Shown piece after piece: positions 26,598 to 34,983 of a DNA stretch of 64,000 nucleotides. The position numbers were made by a program, and so were the translations under genes. The stretch comes from a bacterium HR11. Its GTDB lineage: Bacteria; Acidobacteriota; HRBIN11. The notes below the pieces were generated by a model. It saw only the letters and a list, made by a program, of their open reading frames with translations, ran no database searches and had not been told where the DNA came from. The stretch lies in assembly GCA_002898535.1 (NCBI GenBank), contig BEHN01000002.1, positions 62,001-126,000 on the forward strand, given 5' to 3'. Each line of letters starts with the position of its first letter. Position 1 is the stretch's first letter.

Positions 26598-28049
26598 TCA
26601 CCTCCGGACGATTCGCTCGTAGAGGTCGACGTAATGTCGGGCGGCCCGTCGCCAACTGAAGTCCTGGGCCATGCCGCGCAATATTAAAGTATGCCACAGG
26701 TCGGGGGCCTTGTAAAAGTCGAAGGCGTCCCGCAGGGTCGCCACGAGGGCCTCCGTCGTCGGCGGCTCAAAGCGGAAGCCCGTGCCCTCCTGCGGGCGCT
26801 CCCGCACGTCGATGACGGTGTCCCGGAGGCCGCCGACGGCCCGCACGACGGGGACCGTCCCGTAGCGCAGGCTGTACATCTGATTGAGGCCGCAGGGCTC
26901 GAACCGGGACGGCATCAGGTAGATGTCGGCCCCGGCCTCGATCTGATGGGCCATCGCCTCGTCGTAGCGGTCCACGTAGGCCACGCGGCCGGGAAACGAA
27001 CGGACGGCCCGTCGGAGGCCGTCCTCATAGACGGGTTCCCCGGTCCCCTGAACGACCAGACCGGCGCCCTGCTCGACGATCCAGGGGACGGCCCCCAGTA
27101 GGATATCGATCCCCTTCTGATAGGTCAGCCGGGAAATCATCCCACAGAGGGGCGCCTCGGCCGGGGCCGTCAAGCCGAGGGTTTGCAAGAGATGGGCCTT
27201 GCAGACCCGCTTCCCTGTAAGGTCCTGGGCGTCATAATGAGCCGGCAGATGGGGATCCCGCGCCGGGTCCCATACGTCCGTGTCGATGCCGTTCAGGATG
27301 CCCACCAGCTTCCCCCGCAGGCGACGCAGGACGCCGTCCAGGCCGTGGCCGTAGGCCGGCGTCTGAATCTCCTCCGCATACGACGGGCTGACCGTCGTGA
27401 CGGCGTCGGCGGCCAAGAGGGCCGCCTTCAGGAGATTGACCCGCCCGTAAAACTCGAAGGCCTCCGGGTGGAAGAACCGCTCCGGCAGGTTCAGCCACGG
27501 CCAGAGGTCCTTAAAAAATACGCCCTGATAGGCCAGATTGTGAACCGTCAGGACGATAGGCGCGGCCTCCAGGGTCGGGAACACGCCCGGGTCGTATCGG
27601 AGCCAGGCCACGGCCGGGGCGGCGTGCCAGTCGTGCAGATGGATGACGTCGGGGACCCACCGGCGCGCCTCCAGGGCCCGCAGGGCCATCCGGGCAAAGG
27701 CGACGTACCGGGCCATGTCGTCGAAGTACTCGCCCCGCCGGGGGTCGGCGTAGATGCCGGACCGGTCGAAGTATTCAGGGATGTCGATGACCCAAAGGCG
27801 GAAGGGCTGGGCCTCCCGCAGACTCCAGACAAAGGCCCGCACGGGCTGGAAGGCCAAACGGTCGTAGAGGACCTCCGGCCATCGGTCGAAGCGGTCGGAC
27901 GTCAGAGAGACCGACCGGTAACCCGGCAAGAGGAGGGTCACCTCATGGCCCTCCTCGGCCAGCGCCCGGACCAGACCCGTGACGGCGTCGGCCAGACCGC
28001 CGACCTTGGCCCACGGGAACGCTTCGGCGGCGATGTGGGCAATCCGCAT
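26598..28049 (-). CDS. glgA: Glycogen synthase (ADP-glucose, GT5)
   Basis: 483 aa. The N-terminal KxGGL motif is in FPWAKVGGLADAV; further landmarks are HLHDWHAAPAVAWL, the LTVHNLAYQGVFF segment, and the C-terminal E-x7-E in PSRFEPCGLNQMYSLRYG. It elongates alpha-1,4-glucan from ADP-glucose. Other glycogen genes are not in the window. Confidence 0.94.
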   Translation of the reverse strand: MRIAHIAAEAFPWAKVGGLADAVTGLVRALAEEGHEVTLLLPGYRSVSLTSDRFDRWPEVLYDRLAFQPVRAFVWSLREAQPFRLWVIDIPEYFDRSGIYADPRRGEYFDDMARYVAFARMALRALEARRWVPDVIHLHDWHAAPAVAWLRYDPGVFPTLEAAPIVLTVHNLAYQGVFFKDLWPWLNLPERFFHPEAFEFYGRVNLLKAALLAADAVTTVSPSYAEEIQTPAYGHGLDGVLRRLRGKLVGILNGIDTDVWDPARDPHLPAHYDAQDLTGKRVCKAHLLQTLGLTAPAEAPLCGMISRLTYQKGIDILLGAVPWIVEQGAGLVVQGTGEPVYEDGLRRAVRSFPGRVAYVDRYDEAMAHQIEAGADIYLMPSRFEPCGLNQMYSLRYGTVPVVRAVGGLRDTVIDVRERPQEGTGFRFEPPTTEALVATLRDAFDFYKAPDLWHTLILRGMAQDFSWRRAARHYVDLYERIVRR

Positions 28050-28064
28050 GAGGTATATCGTCCG

Positions 28065-28859
28065 TCATACCGCCGGCGCCAAGCCGCCGTCCACGACGAG
28101 GACCTGGCCCGTGACGTAGGACGCCAGGTCCGACGCCAAAAACAGGACGGCGTGGGCGATCTCGGCCGGCTCGGCCAGCCGCTTCAAGGGCGTGGCCTGG
28201 GCCCATCCGTCGAGGACAGCCTCGGGCGTCGTCCCCCGCTGACGGGCCGCTTGCGCCGCCAGCTCCAGCAGGCGCTCCGTGCGGGTATAGCCCGGCGCCA
28301 CGACATTAACCAGGACGTTGGACGGGGCGACCTCCCGGGCCAGCGTCTTCAGGAAGCCGACGACGGCCAAGCGGAGGCTGTTGGAGAGCATGAGTCGGTC
28401 CAGGGGAAAGCGGACGGACACGGACTCGATGGCGATCAACCGGCCCCACCCCTGCGCCTGCATGTGGGGCAGGACGGCCTGAGCGATGTGGACGACGCTC
28501 CGGAGCGTCAGTCGATATGTGGCGTCCCACTGGTCCAGGGTCAGCTCCTGAAAGGTCCCGGCCGGCGGTCCCCCGGCGTTGGCCACGGCGATGTGGACCG
28601 TCCCCCATCGGTCGACGACCTCCTGGACCCAGGCCCGCACGTCGGCTTCCCGCGTGACGTCGGCTACGTAGGCGTGCACGTCCTGGCCGGTCGCCGCATG
28701 GATGTGGCGGCGGGCCTGTTCCAGCCGTTCCGGACTGCGGGCGCATATCGAAACGGTCGCCCCGGCCCGGGCCAGGGCCTCGGCGACGGCCCGGCCGATG
28801 CCCTGACTCGCCGCGGCGACGAGGGCGACCCTCCCCGTTAAATCCACGACGACGGCCAT
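28065..28859 (-). CDS. SDR-family oxidoreductase with atypical catalytic residues
   Basis: 264 aa Rossmann protein with the cofactor loop in ALVAAASQGIGRAVAEAL, VADVTREADV, and NAGGPPAG. The catalytic Ser region (AIESVSVRF) is present. The YxxxK element is replaced by LSNSLR, so Tyr is missing and Lys is Arg. It ends GQVLVVDGGLAPAV. A subfamily annotated as 3-oxoacyl-ACP reductase-like shares this LSN-LR form. Whether it is an active reductase is uncertain. It is 15 bp upstream of glgA. Confidence 0.85.
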   Translation of the reverse strand: MAVVVDLTGRVALVAAASQGIGRAVAEALARAGATVSICARSPERLEQARRHIHAATGQDVHAYVADVTREADVRAWVQEVVDRWGTVHIAVANAGGPPAGTFQELTLDQWDATYRLTLRSVVHIAQAVLPHMQAQGWGRLIAIESVSVRFPLDRLMLSNSLRLAVVGFLKTLAREVAPSNVLVNVVAPGYTRTERLLELAAQAARQRGTTPEAVLDGWAQATPLKRLAEPAEIAHAVLFLASDLASYVTGQVLVVDGGLAPAV

Positions 28860-28949
28860 CCAAAGCCTCCTGGATAAGGTCCCCGGTGCCGGGCCTCGGG
28901 TCCCGATGGAACCTTCCGGTTCCTCCGGGACCGGGGCTCAGGACCGGAC

Positions 28950-30470
28950 CTACCGGCCCGTCGCCCGCAGGGCCATCCCGAACGTCTCGACGACGTAGGA
29001 CGAACGGGCCGTCCACCCGTAAATCGGGGAGAACAGGATCCCCAGGACTAAGACGGCCACGCCCAGGACGAGGACCGTCCGATAGGCCGGACTCCACGAA
29101 AAGACGGGCCGGAACTCGCCGGGCCGCTCGATGACCATGTTCTTGATGACGTACACGTAGTAGAACAGGGACACGACGCTGTTCAAGACGGCCAGGACGG
29201 CCAGCCACGCCCAGCCGCCCCGGATGGCCGCCGCAAAGAGGAAGAACTTCCCGAAGAATCCGATGAACGGCGGGATCCCCGCCAGCGACAGCAGGAAGAA
29301 GGCCATGACCCACGTCAGCTCGGGAAAACGGGCCGCCAGACCCTGATAGGCCGCGATGTCCTCGTACTGGTCCGTCACGTCCGAGAGGGCCTGGACCGTG
29401 AAGAAGGCCCCCATGTTCATGATCAGGTAGGCCACGACGTAAAACAGCAGGGCCTGGAGCCCCTCCCGCGTCCCCGTCAGGACGGCCATCAGCATGTAGC
29501 CGGCGTGGGAGATACTCGAATAGGCCAACATCCGCTTGATGTTCTTCTGCCAGAGGGCGACCGTATTTCCCCACGTCATCGTGACGGCCGCCACGACACT
29601 CAGAAACAAGGGCCAACCGAGGCCCGGGATGGCCTCCCAGGTCTCGGCCTCGGGCCGGTAGACCGAAAAGCCGTGATAGAAGATCCGGACCAGCATGACA
29701 AAGCCCGCCGCCTTGGGGGCGACCGTCAGGAAGGCCGCCACGGGCGTCGCCGCGCCCTGGTAGGCGTCCGGCGCCCAGAAGTGGAACGGCACGGCCGCAA
29801 TCTTGAAGGCCAGGCCCGCCGACAGCAGGAGCATGACGACGAGCCAACCTGGTGAGATCGTCATCGTCTGAAGCCGTCGGGCGACCTCCGAGAGGTACAG
29901 CGTGCCGGTCAGCCCGTAAATCCAGCTCACGGCATACAGCATGGCTCCCGTAGCGGCCGCCCCGAATACGATGTACTTCAGGCCGGCCTCGATGGAGGGC
30001 TGATGCGCTTTCCGGTAGGCGACCAGCAGGTACGAGCTCACGCTGACCATCTCGAGGGCCAGCATGATCATCACAAAGTGGACGGCCCCGACCAGGAGCA
30101 TGCAGGCCAGTTGAAGCCCCAGCAAGAGGACGTAGTACTCCCCGACCGGATAGTCGGCCAGCTCTCGGTTTCGGACGGAGACCAGAATCGTCAGGAGGGT
30201 CGCCACGCCGATGACGACCTTCAGGTAGGTCCCGAAGGGGTCGACGACCAGCAGGCCCGAGAAGATCTCCGTCGGCGCATGGGAAAGGAGGGGTATGGCC
30301 AGGATGATCGCTCCCAAGGCGATGCCAAAGGCCGTCCCCGGGAGGACCGCCCGCTTGCGGCCGTCCCGAAGCACCAGGTCCAGGACGAGCAGGACCAGAA
30401 GCCCGACCGTCAGCCACGCCTCGGGTCCAAAGAGACGGAGCGAAGCCTGGGTCGACCGCACGATTTCCAT
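28950..30470 (-). CDS. nuoN: NADH-quinone oxidoreductase subunit N
   Basis: 506 aa antiporter-like complex I subunit with about 14 membrane helices. The conserved charged residues of proton-translocating helices are visible, for example in AIKMLAYSS-type NIKRMLAYSSISHAGYM and LAFKIAAVPFHFWAPDAYQG. ATG 30470 is chosen because GGAAGG lies 11 nt upstream; earlier in-frame codons come from an intergenic repeat. nuoL and nuoM, usually just before nuoN, are absent from this locus. Confidence 0.95.
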   Translation of the reverse strand: MEIVRSTQASLRLFGPEAWLTVGLLVLLVLDLVLRDGRKRAVLPGTAFGIALGAIILAIPLLSHAPTEIFSGLLVVDPFGTYLKVVIGVATLLTILVSVRNRELADYPVGEYYVLLLGLQLACMLLVGAVHFVMIMLALEMVSVSSYLLVAYRKAHQPSIEAGLKYIVFGAAATGAMLYAVSWIYGLTGTLYLSEVARRLQTMTISPGWLVVMLLLSAGLAFKIAAVPFHFWAPDAYQGAATPVAAFLTVAPKAAGFVMLVRIFYHGFSVYRPEAETWEAIPGLGWPLFLSVVAAVTMTWGNTVALWQKNIKRMLAYSSISHAGYMLMAVLTGTREGLQALLFYVVAYLIMNMGAFFTVQALSDVTDQYEDIAAYQGLAARFPELTWVMAFFLLSLAGIPPFIGFFGKFFLFAAAIRGGWAWLAVLAVLNSVVSLFYYVYVIKNMVIERPGEFRPVFSWSPAYRTVLVLGVAVLVLGILFSPIYGWTARSSYVVETFGMALRATGR

Positions 30471-30544
30471 CACCGTCCCGCCTTCCATGATGACGCTCCC
30501 AACCCGGCAGTTCGGGATTTCGGCAGTTCGGCCATTGGGCAATT

Positions 30545-30655
30545 CAGCCTGGACAGCAAGGCGTCCGAAGGGGAAAGGCAACAAATACGTCAGAGGAGGG
30601 TCCGACCGGTCCTACTTTCTTGTCCTCTTGCCTTCGGCCTCCTCGTCCGCTATGC
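30545..30655. repeat. ~105-bp dispersed repeat in the nuoK-nuoN gap
   Basis: Matches, in inverted orientation, the sequence at about 32776-32880 in the nuoH-nuoJ gap. Shared landmarks are AGCCTGGA, GAAAGGCAACA, AGGAGGGTC and TTCTTGTC. It fills most of the 244-bp gap between nuoK and nuoN. No gene. Confidence 0.75.
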
Positions 30656-30714
30656 CCATCTGCCTACATGCCAAACGGCCGAATGGCCGGACTCCCGAGT
30701 TCCCGATCCACCGA

Positions 30715-31026
30715 CTACCCCTGTAGTTCCCGAATCTGGTCGGCGGCGATGTCCCGGAATCGCCGATAGATGGCCAGACAGATCGCCAGGAAGACGGCCG
30801 CCTCGATGGCCGCCAGGAGGATGACGAAAAGGACAAAGACGTGCCCGTTCAGGTCCAGGCCGTTGAACCGGGCAAAGGCGACCAGGTTCAGATTCGCCGA
30901 GTTCAAGACCAGCTCGACGCCCATCAGGATACCGATGGCGTTTTTCCGGGTGAAGATGGCGACCAAGCCCAGGACGAAGAGGGCGGCCGCTACGGTCAAG
31001 ACTTCCGGTAACGTCACCGCCGTCAT
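30715..31026 (-). CDS. nuoK: NADH-quinone oxidoreductase subunit K
   Basis: 103 aa with three membrane helices. Key acidic residues are in GILMGVELVLNSANLN and ILLAAIEAAVFLAICLAIYR. The start ATG overlaps the stop of the coiled-coil gene (ATGA, 31023-31026), so translation of nuoK is coupled to that foreign-looking gene rather than to nuoJ. Confidence 0.96.
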   Translation of the reverse strand: MTAVTLPEVLTVAAALFVLGLVAIFTRKNAIGILMGVELVLNSANLNLVAFARFNGLDLNGHVFVLFVILLAAIEAAVFLAICLAIYRRFRDIAADQIRELQG

Positions 31027-32201
31027 CGATTCGCCTCCTGGGATGTAGGCGCAAAGACCTGCCCGTCCTCCACGACCCAGACGCCCGTACGAAGGGCGCC
31101 CTCTCGGACCTCTTCAGGACAGCGCATACCCGCTACGACGGGGATGACTTCGTCAGGGACGCATCGCGCCAGCAGAATCGACCGCTCCAAGGCCCGTTGG
31201 ATGTCGTCCCGATCGATCGTGCCCGAAACCTCCACGGTCAGCCACACCGTCCGGCCCTCCCGGAGGCCCCGGACGATGACGTCCGTCACCCGCAAGATTT
31301 GCATTTCCTTCTCCGTAATCCGACCCGTCTGGCGGGCCGTCTCCAGGAGGTCCTCCAACTCGTCGCCCGCGACCCAATGGGCCCGCCGCAGAATGCCTCC
31401 AAAGTAGCCATAGGGGTGCTGGCGATACTTGATTTCCAGCAGTCCCCCGACCTCCTCCGACAACCGGCCGACCTGGCCCGTCAGCCGGCTGACCTGAAGC
31501 GTGAGTTGACGTACGTCCTCCGTCAGCTGGTCGACCCGAGCCGTCAGGGCCTCCATGCGCACCGTCAGCTGGTCGACTCGAGCCGTCAGGGCTCGCACGT
31601 CCTCCGTCAGCTGGTCGACCCGGGCCGTCAGGGCTCGCAGGTCCTCCGTCAACTGGTCGACCCGAGCCGTCAGGGCTCGCACGTCCTCCGTCAGCTGGTC
31701 GACTCGGGCCGTCAGGGCCTCCATGCGCACCGTCAGCTGGTCGACCCGAGCCGTCAGGACCCGCACGTCCTCCGTCAACTGGTCGACCCGGGCCGTCAGG
31801 ACCCGCAGACCCTCCGTCAGCTGGTCGACCCGAGCCGTCAGGGCTCGCACGTCCTCCGTCAGCTGGTCGACTCGGGCCGTCAGGGCCTCCATGCGCACCG
31901 TCAGCTGGTCGACTCGGGCCGTCAGGACCCGCAGACCCTCCGTCAGCTGGTCGACCCGAGCCGTCAGGGCTCGCACGTCCTCCGTCAGCCGGTCGACCCG
32001 GGCCGTCAGGACCTGCAGACTCTCCGTCAGTTGAGCGATTTGCCGGTCGGTCCGCTCGGCAGACTCCCGAACGGCCTGGGTGAGTTCCCGAACCAGAGCC
32101 GGCAGATTCAGGAGCTCGTCGGTCAGGACCGTCCGACGGACCTCCTCGTAAAATTCGGGGTCCGTCCGCAAGAGTTCTAAGAAGTCTTTCTTCAACTTCA
32201 T
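31023..32201 (-). CDS. Coiled-coil tandem-repeat protein with C-terminal PD-(D/E)xK-like domain, inserted in nuo operon
   Basis: 392 aa. Residues about 1-50 form a helical head (FLELLRTDPEFYEEVRRTVL). Residues about 60-235 are roughly 12 copies of a 14-residue double heptad of the form LTARVDQLTEDVRA with variants DVRA, GLRV and RMEA. The C-terminal 150 residues are globular, with LEIKYRQHPYGYFGGIL, VWLTVEVSGTIDRDDIQRAL and EVIPVVAGM, resembling the DUF3782-type nuclease-like domain of repeat-rich proteins in cyanobacteria and thermophiles. The start overlaps nuoJ and the stop overlaps nuoK, each by ATGA. It is not a known complex I subunit; function is unknown. Confidence 0.88.
   Translation of the reverse strand: MKLKKDFLELLRTDPEFYEEVRRTVLTDELLNLPALVRELTQAVRESAERTDRQIAQLTESLQVLTARVDRLTEDVRALTARVDQLTEGLRVLTARVDQLTVRMEALTARVDQLTEDVRALTARVDQLTEGLRVLTARVDQLTEDVRVLTARVDQLTVRMEALTARVDQLTEDVRALTARVDQLTEDLRALTARVDQLTEDVRALTARVDQLTVRMEALTARVDQLTEDVRQLTLQVSRLTGQVGRLSEEVGGLLEIKYRQHPYGYFGGILRRAHWVAGDELEDLLETARQTGRITEKEMQILRVTDVIVRGLREGRTVWLTVEVSGTIDRDDIQRALERSILLARCVPDEVIPVVAGMRCPEEVREGALRTGVWVVEDGQVFAPTSQEANR
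31500..32035. repeat. 42-bp tandem repeats within the coiled-coil gene
   Basis: About a dozen 42-bp units (core GTCAGCTGGTCGACCCGAGC on the + strand) encode the 14-aa double heptad. Some units differ by only one or two bases, so the array is young or kept homogeneous and probably varies in copy number between strains. Confidence 0.9.
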
Positions 32202-32707
32202 CGGGACGTCTCCCGCCGGCCGATGACGATGGCCCCGACGAGGGCGATCACCAGGGCCACCGAGGCGATCTCGAAGGGAAGTAAGTAGGTCGACAGAAGC
32301 AGGCGCCCGATCCCGGACGCCGTCGCCCGGTAAGGGGCCGGCGTCCGGGCCGCCAGGTCAAAACTCCGGATGGTCAGCCCCAAGAGGCCCATCAGGACGA
32401 GGCCCAGAATCACGCCGGGGACGAGTTGAATCCGGCCGGCCCGGATGTCCAGGTCGATGACCCGATGGGTCAGCCAGATGCCGAACAGGATCAAGACCAG
32501 GATGCCCCCGATGTAGACCAGAATGTGCACGACGGCCACGAAGTCGGCCGCCAGATACACAAACATGGCCGCCATGCCCATCAGGGTGAAGAACAGGGCA
32601 AAGGCCGACCGGACCAGATTCCGACCGAAGGTCACGACGAGAGCCGACCCCAGGGTCACCAGGGCGAGGCCGTAGAACAGAATCCGCTCCAGCCAGACGT
32701 CGACCAT
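32198..32707 (-). CDS. nuoJ: NADH-quinone oxidoreductase subunit J
   Basis: 169 aa with five membrane helices (ILFYGLALVTLGSALVVTF; AALFFTLMG-like second helix; VAVVHILVYIGGILVLILFG). The pi-bulge helix motif of NuoJ (FVAVVHILVYIGG) is present. The ATG at 32707 has GGAGG 9 nt upstream; longer in-frame codons derive from repeat DNA. The stop overlaps the coiled-coil gene start (ATGA). Confidence 0.94.
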   Translation of the reverse strand: MVDVWLERILFYGLALVTLGSALVVTFGRNLVRSAFALFFTLMGMAAMFVYLAADFVAVVHILVYIGGILVLILFGIWLTHRVIDLDIRAGRIQLVPGVILGLVLMGLLGLTIRSFDLAARTPAPYRATASGIGRLLLSTYLLPFEIASVALVIALVGAIVIGRRETSR

Positions 32708-32775
32708 AGCGAAGACCTCCGGGAGTTCGGCCGTCCGGCCATTTCGGGAATCCGGCAGTTCAGGCGTCCGGCAGG

Positions 32776-32880
32776 TAGACATAGAAGGCGAGGCGCAGAA
32801 GACAAGAAGGTGGGTCAGGTAGACCCTCCTTGGACGAATCTGTTGCCTTTCACCTTCTAACTCCTTGTCTTCCAGGCCGA
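32776..32880. repeat. ~105-bp dispersed repeat in the nuoH-nuoJ gap
   Basis: Inverted partner of the copy at about 30545-30655. Together with short GCCGG-type repeat units it accounts for the 214-bp gap between nuoH and nuoJ. Confidence 0.75.
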
Positions 32881-32921
32881 ATCGCTCGACTGCCGAATTG
32901 CCGAACTCCCGAACTGACGAA

Positions 32922-34184
32922 TTAAAGTAGCGCCCACACGGCATTCCCCAGCAGGCACACAAAGCCCAGGGGGATCAGGAACTTCCAGCAAAAGGCCATC
33001 AACTGGTCGACCCGAAACCGGGGGAACGTCCACCGGACCAGCATCGTCAGGAAGACCAGCGCCAGGGCCTTCAGGACGACCCACACGGGACCCGGCAGGA
33101 CCGGTCCGTGCCATGCACCCAGGAATACGACGGCCGCCAGGACCGAGACGGCGAACATGTTGGCGTATTCTGCCAGGAAGAACATCGAAAAGCGGATGCT
33201 CGTGTACTCCGTGAAATAGCCGGCGACCAGCTCCGACTCCGCTTCCGGCAGGTCGAAGGGCGTCCGATTCGTCTCGGCCAGCGAGGCGATGTAGTAAATC
33301 AGGAAGGCGATGAACGAAAAGGGACTCGACCAGACGAGCCACCGCCCGCCGGCCTGGGCCCGTCCGATCTCGACGAGGTCCAGGGACCCGACCAGTGTCA
33401 GGGCCGCCAGGAGCGCCAGGCCGCCTGGAATCTCGTAACTCACGACCTGGGCCGCCGAACGCATCCCCCCGAAAAGGGCCCACTTGTTGTTCTGGGCCCA
33501 GCCGGCCATCAGGATGCCGATGACCGTCAGGGACCCCAGGGCGACGACCCACAGGAGGCCCACATTCATCCGGGCGATGACCAGGGACTCGCTGAACGGC
33601 AGGGCCGCATACAACCCAAAGGACGCCGCCACGATGACGCACGGGGCCAGCGTGAACAGGATGGGGTCCGCCCCGGCCGGGATGATGTCCTCCTTGTTGA
33701 GGAGCTTGATGCCGTCGGCCAGCGTCTGGAGCAGGCCATACCAGCCCGTCTCGGTCGGTCCGTAGCGATTCTGAATGTGACCCGAGATCTTCCGCTCCCA
33801 CCAGACCAGGAACAGGACGAGGACCGTGATGAGGACCAGGACGACGACGACCCCCAGCAGGGACAGGATCAGGTAATGAACCCCCCGGGGCCACTCCGCA
33901 AAGCGCCACCGCTGAAGCAGGCCCCACCGCTGAAGCAGGTACGCCCCGCCGATGCCGACCAGGGCCAGGCCTGCCATGACGCCCAGGAGCATCATGAGGG
34001 GGACCGTCAGACTGGCCACGACGTCGGCGACCCAGTTCCGGCCCCGGAAGGCCTGGACCAGGATGAGGCCCCCCAGAAACGCCAGGAACAGGCCAAACCA
34101 GAAAACGATGTCCCATACCAGGGCGGACGGAATCGCCGCCTCGCCCGTAGCCATACGTTGCAGGGTCTCAAGAAGCCGCTCCAT
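32922..34184 (-). CDS. nuoH: NADH-quinone oxidoreductase subunit H
   Basis: 420 aa. The quinone-site subunit of complex I, linking the hydrophilic arm to the membrane arm. Recognised by ERKISGHIQNRYGPTETG, DGIKLLNKEDIIP, SYEIPGGLALL and NRTPFDLPEAESELVAGYFT (acidic loop). About 70-90 residues at the N-terminus, including two extra hydrophobic segments, exceed the usual NuoH start. It overlaps the nuoA stop by 17 bp. Confidence 0.95.
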   Translation of the reverse strand: MERLLETLQRMATGEAAIPSALVWDIVFWFGLFLAFLGGLILVQAFRGRNWVADVVASLTVPLMMLLGVMAGLALVGIGGAYLLQRWGLLQRWRFAEWPRGVHYLILSLLGVVVVLVLITVLVLFLVWWERKISGHIQNRYGPTETGWYGLLQTLADGIKLLNKEDIIPAGADPILFTLAPCVIVAASFGLYAALPFSESLVIARMNVGLLWVVALGSLTVIGILMAGWAQNNKWALFGGMRSAAQVVSYEIPGGLALLAALTLVGSLDLVEIGRAQAGGRWLVWSSPFSFIAFLIYYIASLAETNRTPFDLPEAESELVAGYFTEYTSIRFSMFFLAEYANMFAVSVLAAVVFLGAWHGPVLPGPVWVVLKALALVFLTMLVRWTFPRFRVDQLMAFCWKFLIPLGFVCLLGNAVWALL

Positions 34185-34620
34185 CGGTCCGCACCTCCCG
34201 GGTCCCGACGGCCGCTACGACCGGACCCGCCTGATACATCGGCTGGGGCTTGTCCCACACGAGGGCTTCCTTCCGCCAGGCATAGGCCAGCCCAAAGAGG
34301 AGGACGGCGATGAACACCAAGACCTCGATGAACCCGAACCAGCCGAACTCCCGGAAGACGACGACCCACGGGAACAGCAGGACGACCTCGACGTCGAAGA
34401 CGACGAACGCCAAGGCCAGCAGGTAAAACCGATGATTGAACTGAATCCAGGCCCCGCCGACGGGGTCCTCGCCGCATTCGTAAGCGACGTACTTCTCGTG
34501 CGTCCGCACGTGGGGATGAATCAAGTGAGACAGGATGACGTTCAGGATGACAAAGGCAATCCCGCCGACAAAGAGGACCAGGCCGGGCAGATACATCCAC
34601 AGCGCATAGGAACCCTGCAT
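34168..34620 (-). CDS. nuoA: NADH-quinone oxidoreductase subunit A
   Basis: 150 aa with three membrane helices. The conserved Cys loop is EKYVAYECGEDPVGGAW, and the second helix is FYLLALAFVVFDVEVVLLFPW. ATG 34620 has GGAAGGG upstream and begins at a family-typical position. It is the first gene of the nuoA-H-J-X-K-N transcript. Subunits B, C, D, E, F, G, I, L and M are not in the window. Confidence 0.95.
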   Translation of the reverse strand: MQGSYALWMYLPGLVLFVGGIAFVILNVILSHLIHPHVRTHEKYVAYECGEDPVGGAWIQFNHRFYLLALAFVVFDVEVVLLFPWVVVFREFGWFGFIEVLVFIAVLLFGLAYAWRKEALVWDKPQPMYQAGPVVAAVGTREVRTDGAAS

Positions 34621-34663
34621 GGGCCTTCCCTTCCGATGGGGGATGCAAGAACGGCGCCCCTCC

Positions 34664-34692
34664 AACATAGGGCAATCTCCCGCCCCTGTCAA
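34664..34692 (-). promoter_or_regulatory. Promoter of the nuoA-N operon
   Basis: On the minus strand, TTGACA (34692-34687) and TATGTT (34669-34664) are separated by 17 bp, about 44 bp upstream of the nuoA ATG. Confidence 0.6.
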
Positions 34693-34922
34693 GAATCGGG
34701 CCCTCTGACCCATCTTCAGTATATAGGCCCATTGGGTCGTCTGACCGCTTATCCCTTTGGGTCGTTCGATAGGTATGGGAAGCCCGGTCGGGACAGGCTT
34801 CTCCAAACCGTCCCGGATCTTCTGACCATAGAAGCCCAGGAAAATCTCGCTCAGCCCGGATGAGCCAGGGTGAACACGCCGTGGGCCGCTCTAAAGTGAT
34901 AAGCGCCCGGTCCAGTCGTGCC

Positions 34923-34950
34923 TTGACTTTTTTGTAATGTATATTGTAAT
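34923..34950 (+). promoter_or_regulatory. Promoter of the cysteine-rich exported protein gene
   Basis: TTGACT (34923-34928), 16-bp spacer, TGTAAT (34945-34950), in the most AT-rich stretch of the area with repeated TGTAAT/GTATA elements. GGAGGTGA just before the ATG at 34984 is a strong ribosome binding site. Confidence 0.65.
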
Positions 34951-34983
34951 GTATACACCTACTCGGATACTCGGAGGTGAGCT

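Noticed and set aside
28306-30417. A 703-codon open frame on the minus strand overlapping nuoN and the SDR gene
   Set aside because: An alternative frame of real genes with a Pro/Gly/Arg-rich translation and no homology signal.
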